The notes under the pieces were generated by a model that saw nothing but the letters and a program-made list of their open reading frames with translations, did not search any database and was not told where the DNA came from. This document shows positions 59,795-64,000 of a stretch of DNA of 64,000 bases, one piece after another. The translations under genes were made by a program, and so were the position numbers. The DNA lies in NCBI RefSeq assembly GCF_017569185.1, contig NZ_CP071869.1, positions 1,974,001-2,038,000 on the forward strand. The letters run 5' to 3'. The DNA comes from Polaribacter cellanae (GTDB taxonomy: Bacteria; Bacteroidota; Bacteroidia; Flavobacteriales; Flavobacteriaceae). The first letter of the stretch is position 1. The number at the start of each line of letters is the position of its first letter.

Positions 59795-61591
59795 CTAATC
59801 ATTCAACTTTAAAACCGCCATAAATGCTTCTTGTGGAATTTCTACATTACCTACTTGGCGCATTCTTTTCTTTCCTTTTTTCTGTTTTTCTAACAGTTTA
59901 CGTTTACGAGAAATATCTCCTCCGTAACATTTTGCAGTAACATCTTTACGTAAGGCTTTTGTAGTTTCACGCGCAATAATTTTTGCGCCAATTGCTGCCT
60001 GAATAGGAATATCGAACTGTTGTCTTGGTATTAATTGCTTTAGTTTTTCTACAATTTTTTTACCAATTGTGTAGGCATTATCTGCATGTAATAACGCCGA
60101 AAGTGCATCTACAGGATCTCCATTTAATAAAATATCTACTCTAACTAATTTCGATTCTTTCATACCAATTGGGTGGTAATCGAAAGATGCATATCCTTTA
60201 GAAACGGTTTTTAAACGATCGTAAAAATCGAATACAATTTCTGCTAAAGGCATTTCGAAAATTAGTTCAACTCTTTGTGTTGTTAAATAGGTTTGGTTAA
60301 TTATTTGTCCACGTTTTTCGATACACAAACTCATTACCTGCCCAACAAAGTCTGCCTTTGTAATAATACTTGCTTTGATAAAAGGTTCTTCTACCCTGTC
60401 TAATCTCGATGGATCTGGTAAATCTGTTGGATTGTTTAGGATGATAATTTCACCTGGATTTTTCTTTGTATAAGCATAGTAAGAAACGTTAGGAACTGTT
60501 GTAATAACAGTCATATTAAACTCACGTTCTAAACGTTCTTGAATAATTTCCATGTGTAACATTCCTAAAAATCCACAACGAAAACCAAAACCTAAGGCTG
60601 CAGAACTTTCTGGTTGAAACACCAAAGAAGCATCGTTTAATTGCAGTTTTTCCATAGAACTACGCAATTCTTCATAATCTTCTGTATCTACAGGGTAAAT
60701 TCCTGCAAAAACCATTGGTTTTACATCTTCGAAACCTTCAATAATTTCTTGGGTTGGTTTTGCGAAATCTGTAATGGTATCTCCTACTTTTACTTCTTTT
60801 GCGGTTTTAATTCCTGTAATTAAATACCCAACATCACCTGTTTTTACAGCTTTTTTTACAACCTGATTCAGTTTTAAAGTACCAACTTCGTCTGCAAAAT
60901 AATTTTTACCTGTGGCAACGAATTTTATTTCTTGTCCCTTTTTTATTTCACCATTAAAAACTCTAAAATAGGTTTCAATTCCTCTGTAAGAATTATATAC
61001 AGAATCGAAAATTAATGCTTGTAAAGGTGCAGTTGGATCTCCTTTTGGAGCAGGAATTCTACTAATAATTGCTTGCAAAATATTATCGACTCCAAAACCT
61101 GTTTTTCCACTTGCGTGAATTACTTCTTCTGGGTCGCAACCTAATAAATCTACAATATCGTCTGTTACTTCTTCTGGGTTTGCAGAAGGTAAATCTACTT
61201 TATTTAAAACAGGAATAATTTCTAAATCGTTCTCTAAAGCCAGGTATAAATTAGAAATTGTTTGTGCTTGAATACTTTGTGCAGCATCTACAATTAACAA
61301 AGCGCCTTCACATGCAGCAATAGAACGAGAAACTTCGTAAGAGAAATCTACGTGACCTGGCGTGTCGATTAAATTTAAAATATATGGCTCTCCATTATGA
61401 ATATAATCCATTTGAATTGCGTGCGATTTTATGGTAATTCCACGTTCGCGCTCCAAATCCATATTGTCTAATAATTGCTCTTTTTTTTCTCGAGAAGTTA
61501 CAGAGCCTGTAAAATCTAATAATCTATCTGCCAATGTACTTTTTCCATGATCGATGTGTGCGATTATGCAAAAGTTTCTAATATTCTTCAT
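59795..61591 (-). CDS. lepA: elongation factor 4 (LepA)
   Basis: 598 residues from ATG 61591 ([20 protein letters not shown]); an upstream TTG at 61615 lies at the predicted transcription start. GTPase that acts on stalled or assembling ribosomes. G motifs: [35 protein letters not shown] and ASGKTGFGV. LepA-specific C-terminal part: [21 protein letters not shown] and [10 protein letters not shown]. Its promoter at 61620-61650 matches the consensus perfectly. Confidence 0.98.
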   Translation of the reverse strand: MKNIRNFCIIAHIDHGKSTLADRLLDFTGSVTSREKKEQLLDNMDLERERGITIKSHAIQMDYIHNGEPYILNLIDTPGHVDFSYEVSRSIAACEGALLIVDAAQSIQAQTISNLYLALENDLEIIPVLNKVDLPSANPEEVTDDIVDLLGCDPEEVIHASGKTGFGVDNILQAIISRIPAPKGDPTAPLQALIFDSVYNSYRGIETYFRVFNGEIKKGQEIKFVATGKNYFADEVGTLKLNQVVKKAVKTGDVGYLITGIKTAKEVKVGDTITDFAKPTQEIIEGFEDVKPMVFAGIYPVDTEDYEELRSSMEKLQLNDASLVFQPESSAALGFGFRCGFLGMLHMEIIQERLEREFNMTVITTVPNVSYYAYTKKNPGEIIILNNPTDLPDPSRLDRVEEPFIKASIITKADFVGQVMSLCIEKRGQIINQTYLTTQRVELIFEMPLAEIVFDFYDRLKTVSKGYASFDYHPIGMKESKLVRVDILLNGDPVDALSALLHADNAYTIGKKIVEKLKQLIPRQQFDIPIQAAIGAKIIARETTKALRKDVTAKCYGGDISRKRKLLEKQKKGKKRMRQVGNVEIPQEAFMAVLKLND

Positions 61592-61619
61592 ACTTCGTTT
61601 TCTAACTGCGTTCAACTCG

Positions 61620-61650
61620 CAAAGATATGCTATTTACAAACCTTGTCAAA
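61620..61650 (-). promoter_or_regulatory. lepA promoter (TTTG-N19-TATCTTTG)
   Basis: Both boxes match the Bacteroidota consensus completely with 19 bases between them on the minus strand; transcription would start about 20 bases before the ATG at 61591. Confidence 0.88.
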
Positions 61651-61686
61651 TAAAAAAAAGGGAGGTGTATGAAAATAAGAATATCT

Positions 61687-61751
61687 GTTCGAGCTCAGTC
61701 GAGAACTTATGTATAAATATTGAAACATTTCGACTGCGCTAAAGGAGGCAT
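61687..61751. repeat. two interspersed palindrome fragments (TCGAG/TTTCGACTGCGCT family)
   Basis: GTTCGAGCTCAGTCGAGAAC at 61687-61706 and TTTCGACTGCGCTAAAGGAG at 61728-61747. The second shares a 13-base core with 49813-49825. Both lie between lepA and the EF-hand gene. Confidence 0.65.
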
Positions 61752-61780
61752 TATAAGAATTTTCATAGCATTCGTAAAAA

Positions 61781-62083
61781 TTACAAATCTCTTTCTAGCT
61801 CTGCAATTGCCACTTTAAACTCTTCTAAATTGATGGCTTCGTCTCCTGATTTATCGTAACCTTTTATCAATTCGCTAGCAACAACACCTCTTAAAAGTCC
61901 ACTTATTTCTGCAGCTTTTAGTAACATTTTAATTTCGTCTCTGCTTAAATTTCCATCTTTATCTTCATCATAAAAATAAAAAGCTTCTTCAGAACTTTTA
62001 AACTTTGTTGTTATTAAATCGTGTATTTTTTGTAATATTTTTTCTTTTGCTCCCATTTTTTTGATTTTAGATTGCTGTTTCAT
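61781..62083 (-). CDS. EF-hand calcium-binding protein
   Basis: 100 residues with two EF-hand loops. The first, DEDKDGNLSRDE (about 38-49), has D1, D3, D5, G6 and E12, a canonical calcium loop. The second, DKSGDEAINLEE (about 76-87), has acidic residues at 1, 5 and 12 and is also plausible. Helices flank both. No signal peptide is seen, so it is probably a cytoplasmic calcium sensor or buffer; partner unknown. An internal ATG at 62056 (residue 10) could be the start instead of 62083. It is followed by repeat fragments. Confidence 0.85.
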   Translation of the reverse strand: MKQQSKIKKMGAKEKILQKIHDLITTKFKSSEEAFYFYDEDKDGNLSRDEIKMLLKAAEISGLLRGVVASELIKGYDKSGDEAINLEEFKVAIAELERDL

Positions 62084-62172
62084 AAAAAAACAAGTTTATA
62101 AAATTTAAAAATAAATTTCATGAAATTAATGTTTAATTTTTCAATCAAAAAAAATACCCATAATAAAAAAGT

Positions 62173-63438
62173 TTAAGTTCTGATTTTTTTATAGAAAACA
62201 CTGTAAATCAAATATAAAAATACACTCCAAAACACTAAAATTATAATATGACTTAGAAGGGAGACTCCTTGTATATAAATAAGTCTTTGGTACATAAAAA
62301 ACTGCATTACAGCGAACAAAAACCAGTTTACATACCTAAACGTATAGGCTCCTTTTTTGTTTTTTGAGATTCTCTTTAGATAAATCCAAATACCGCTTGC
62401 TGTCAAATAGGTAATCATCAAACCAAAAACAAACCAAATTGCTTTTGTAAAAAGACCACCAAAATGTCCAAAATGAATGGGATCTATCATATTATTAATA
62501 GTCTTTAGTGTATTGGTTTCAGTTGCTTTTTGCACATACAACAATGTATCTGTTTCTGTGTCTATCACCACTCTATTTGCCCTGTACCTTACCATTGGCA
62601 TATCAGATTTGCCTCTTACTTCTATAATAGGTTTTGTATTATCATTAGAAATCACAAAAGAGCCAAATGTAAAATTTGGTATTTCTTTTTTAGCAATATT
62701 TAAAACACTGTCATAATCTAAAGAATAGGAAAAGTTTTTGGTCGTGTGTGTTTTTGAGGGTATTACTTCAATCTTTTTATCACCAATAAAATTGGAGATA
62801 GAAAACAAATCTACCCTTTCAGAAAAATACCAAATTCCTGTTATAGAAAATAATAGAACAAAAGGAATAGACCATAAACCAAAAGTTTTATGTAAATTTT
62901 TATGATATGCTAAGGTGTTATTTTTTTTTCCTAAATTCAAAAAATGCTTTTTCTTTTTTCGCATAAATTTCCAGCCACTTATCAAGGACCCCAAAAGCAA
63001 AAATGCAAAGGACAAAACTAAAAAATGCCCAATCTGAAAAGGAATAAATAGGTAGTAATGTAAATCTCTAAAAAAACGCTGAATTGTTGTAGCAGCAGCA
63101 CCTTGTAGTTTTCCTGTATACTGGTTTGCAAAAAGAAATAGTCTTTTGCCCCCTTTTTGTTCTAAATAAATAATATCACACAAATAATCTTCGTGAGACT
63201 TCATCCAAAAAGTAATATTCCCCTCTGGATATTGTGTTTTTATTTGCTGTAAAATATCGTTTTTAGACGCCAATTTTTCTTGAGGTACAGCTCTCATTTC
63301 CGGATTAAACAACCAATCTAATTCGTGACTAAAAACAGCTATTGTACCAGAAAAGCATACTATAAAAAATAGCATACACAACTGAACTCCTATCCAACTA
63401 TGAATAGAAAAATAATCTTTCTTTTTCAGTTTTTTCAT
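62173..63438 (-). CDS. PepSY-domain membrane protein (siderophore-associated)
   Basis: 421 residues. Four or five membrane helices: SIHSWIGVQLCMLFFIVCFSGTIAVFSHELDWLF at the N-terminus with the His-x-x-x-G pattern of the PepSY_TM family, FLVLSFAFLLLGSLISGW, SIPFVLLFSITGIWYFSE, IWFVFGLMITYLTASGIWIYLK and two C-terminal helices. Paired His residues (HYYLF, YHKNLHKTFG, IDPIHFGHFGG) could bind heme, as in PepSY proteins linked to ferric-siderophore reduction. Its start abuts the stop of the receptor gene (no gap), so they form one operon. Reductive release of iron from imported siderophore is inference. Confidence 0.88.
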   Translation of the reverse strand: MKKLKKKDYFSIHSWIGVQLCMLFFIVCFSGTIAVFSHELDWLFNPEMRAVPQEKLASKNDILQQIKTQYPEGNITFWMKSHEDYLCDIIYLEQKGGKRLFLFANQYTGKLQGAAATTIQRFFRDLHYYLFIPFQIGHFLVLSFAFLLLGSLISGWKFMRKKKKHFLNLGKKNNTLAYHKNLHKTFGLWSIPFVLLFSITGIWYFSERVDLFSISNFIGDKKIEVIPSKTHTTKNFSYSLDYDSVLNIAKKEIPNFTFGSFVISNDNTKPIIEVRGKSDMPMVRYRANRVVIDTETDTLLYVQKATETNTLKTINNMIDPIHFGHFGGLFTKAIWFVFGLMITYLTASGIWIYLKRISKNKKGAYTFRYVNWFLFAVMQFFMYQRLIYIQGVSLLSHIIILVFWSVFLYLIYSVFYKKIRT

Positions 63439-64000
63439 TTAAAACGTATACGAAACTGTCGTTATTAAGTTTCTTGTTTGCCCCGGGAAAGCTCTCAAAA
63501 AATCGTATCCTCCGACCCAGTGAATTTCGTTAAATATATTATTTACGTTTAATTGAATTTGAAATTTACCCACATTGTAATATAAAGCCGTATTTACCAA
63601 GCCATAAGATGGGAAAATGGGCACTAATTTTGGGTCTCTAACGATAGAACCTAATCTACGAGATACATAATCATATCCCAAGCCAAATCCTAAGCCTTTA
63701 TACCTTCCGTTATTTATAGTGTATTTAGACCAAAAGTTAAAAGCGTGTTTTGGTGCATTTGGTTTTTGATTTCCAAATTTTAATACATCAGCATCACTTG
63801 CAGAAACTATAAAAGCATGGTTATAAGCATAGTTTAAAATCACACTCCAATTGGGCATCACTTTTCCATATACATCTAATTCTATGCCTTTAGATTTATC
63901 TTTACCTAGCTGCACCAATCTATCTGGGTTACTAACGTCATTGGCGTTTAGCAATGCTCCTCTTTGTGTCAAATCATACAATGCTAAAGTGGCACTTAAT
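63439..64000 (-). CDS. TonB-dependent siderophore receptor, C-terminal part (N-terminus beyond window)
   Basis: The frame is open from the window edge at 64000 to the stop at 63439; about 186 residues are visible, and the codon at 63981 is an internal TTG. The sequence is the end of an outer-membrane barrel: DKSKGIELDVYGKVMPNWSV, YAYNHAF, PNAPKHAFNFWSKYTI, FGLGYDYVSRRLG, LNVNNIFNE, and a terminal VSYTF with Phe last. The pattern matches FhuA/FhuE-type siderophore receptors driven by TonB. The PepSY protein gene follows with no gap. The ligand cannot be inferred. Confidence 0.88.
   Translation of the reverse strand, partial: LSATLALYDLTQRGALLNANDVSNPDRLVQLGKDKSKGIELDVYGKVMPNWSVILNYAYNHAFIVSASDADVLKFGNQKPNAPKHAFNFWSKYTINNGRYKGLGFGLGYDYVSRRLGSIVRDPKLVPIFPSYGLVNTALYYNVGKFQIQLNVNNIFNEIHWVGGYDFLRAFPGQTRNLITTVSYTF

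Noticed and set aside
61592..61615. Longer LepA N-terminus from TTG 61615
   Set aside because: The perfect promoter at 61620-61650 places transcription start at about this codon, and LepA homologues begin at MKNIRNF.

Overview
The window is about 64 kb of AT-rich, densely coding chromosome from a marine-type member of the Flavobacteriaceae (Bacteroidota); a Polaribacter- or Tenacibaculum-like organism is my best guess. The evidence is a full-length SprA (type IX secretion outer-membrane translocon), a T9SS C-terminal sorting domain, a DUF5686/CarboxypepD_reg-like protein, a glutamate-rich TonB, heme A synthase, and many promoters of the Bacteroidota form TTTG-N19-TANNTTTG (-33/-7). There is no phage, integrase, CRISPR array, rRNA or tRNA that I can recognise. 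Most of the window is ordinary core genome.

Layout. 1-5399 (minus): a giant secreted protein, cut by the window edge, with FN3-like, LamG-like, SbsA-type Ig and NHL modules. 5427-9971: an Lnt-like N-acyltransferase, an AraC regulator divergent from an alpha/beta hydrolase, and a Tas-like aldo/keto reductase. 10201-19515: pgk, a TspO-like protein, holB, an ECF42-type sigma factor with its YCII/DGPF partner, a MOSC protein, a crotonase, tadA and dxs. 19529-24397: a T9SS-exported BNR-propeller protein, dgt and a lipoprotein. 24532-27759: a candidate structured RNA and a class I ribonucleotide reductase whose ATP-cone sits on the beta subunit. 28172-35690: ctaA, moaE, a DUF3817 gene, moaD, a DUF5686 outer-membrane protein and maeB. 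35942-45194: ruvA-sprA-gcvH-vanZ-like-tonB. 45195-46324: a small repeat-rich accessory patch with a frameshifted mini-gene and a small membrane protein. 46325-50696: the translation cluster rplM-rpsI-rpsB-tsf-pyrH-frr on the minus strand. 51225-61591: RluA-family synthase, lipoprotein, tsaC/sua5, a nonsense-disrupted conserved gene, polA, metallophosphoesterase, a cysteine-free thioredoxin fold and lepA. 61781-64000: an EF-hand protein, a PepSY membrane protein and the end of a TonB-dependent siderophore receptor.

How the genes work together. SprA, TonB, the T9SS-tagged BNR protein, the giant modular secreted protein and the siderophore receptor/PepSY pair form the cell-envelope and secretion theme. 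The rplM-to-frr cluster, lepA, tadA, tsaC and the RluA-family enzyme serve translation and RNA modification. nrdA/nrdB, dgt, holB, polA and ruvA serve dNTP supply and DNA maintenance.

Most unusual observations: (i) six-bladed NHL propellers that appear to be inserted inside Ig-like (He_PIG/Cadg-type) domains, twice in one protein; (ii) a three-tier nested hairpin RNA element at 24532-24614; (iii) an exact 17-bp putative AraC operator on both sides of the araC gene; (iv) a thioredoxin-fold protein without any cysteine; (v) two conserved-looking small genes each broken by one lesion; (vi) several families of interspersed intergenic palindromes and tandem repeats. I did not find a clearly new multi-gene system. 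All family assignments were made by eye from the sequence, without database searches.
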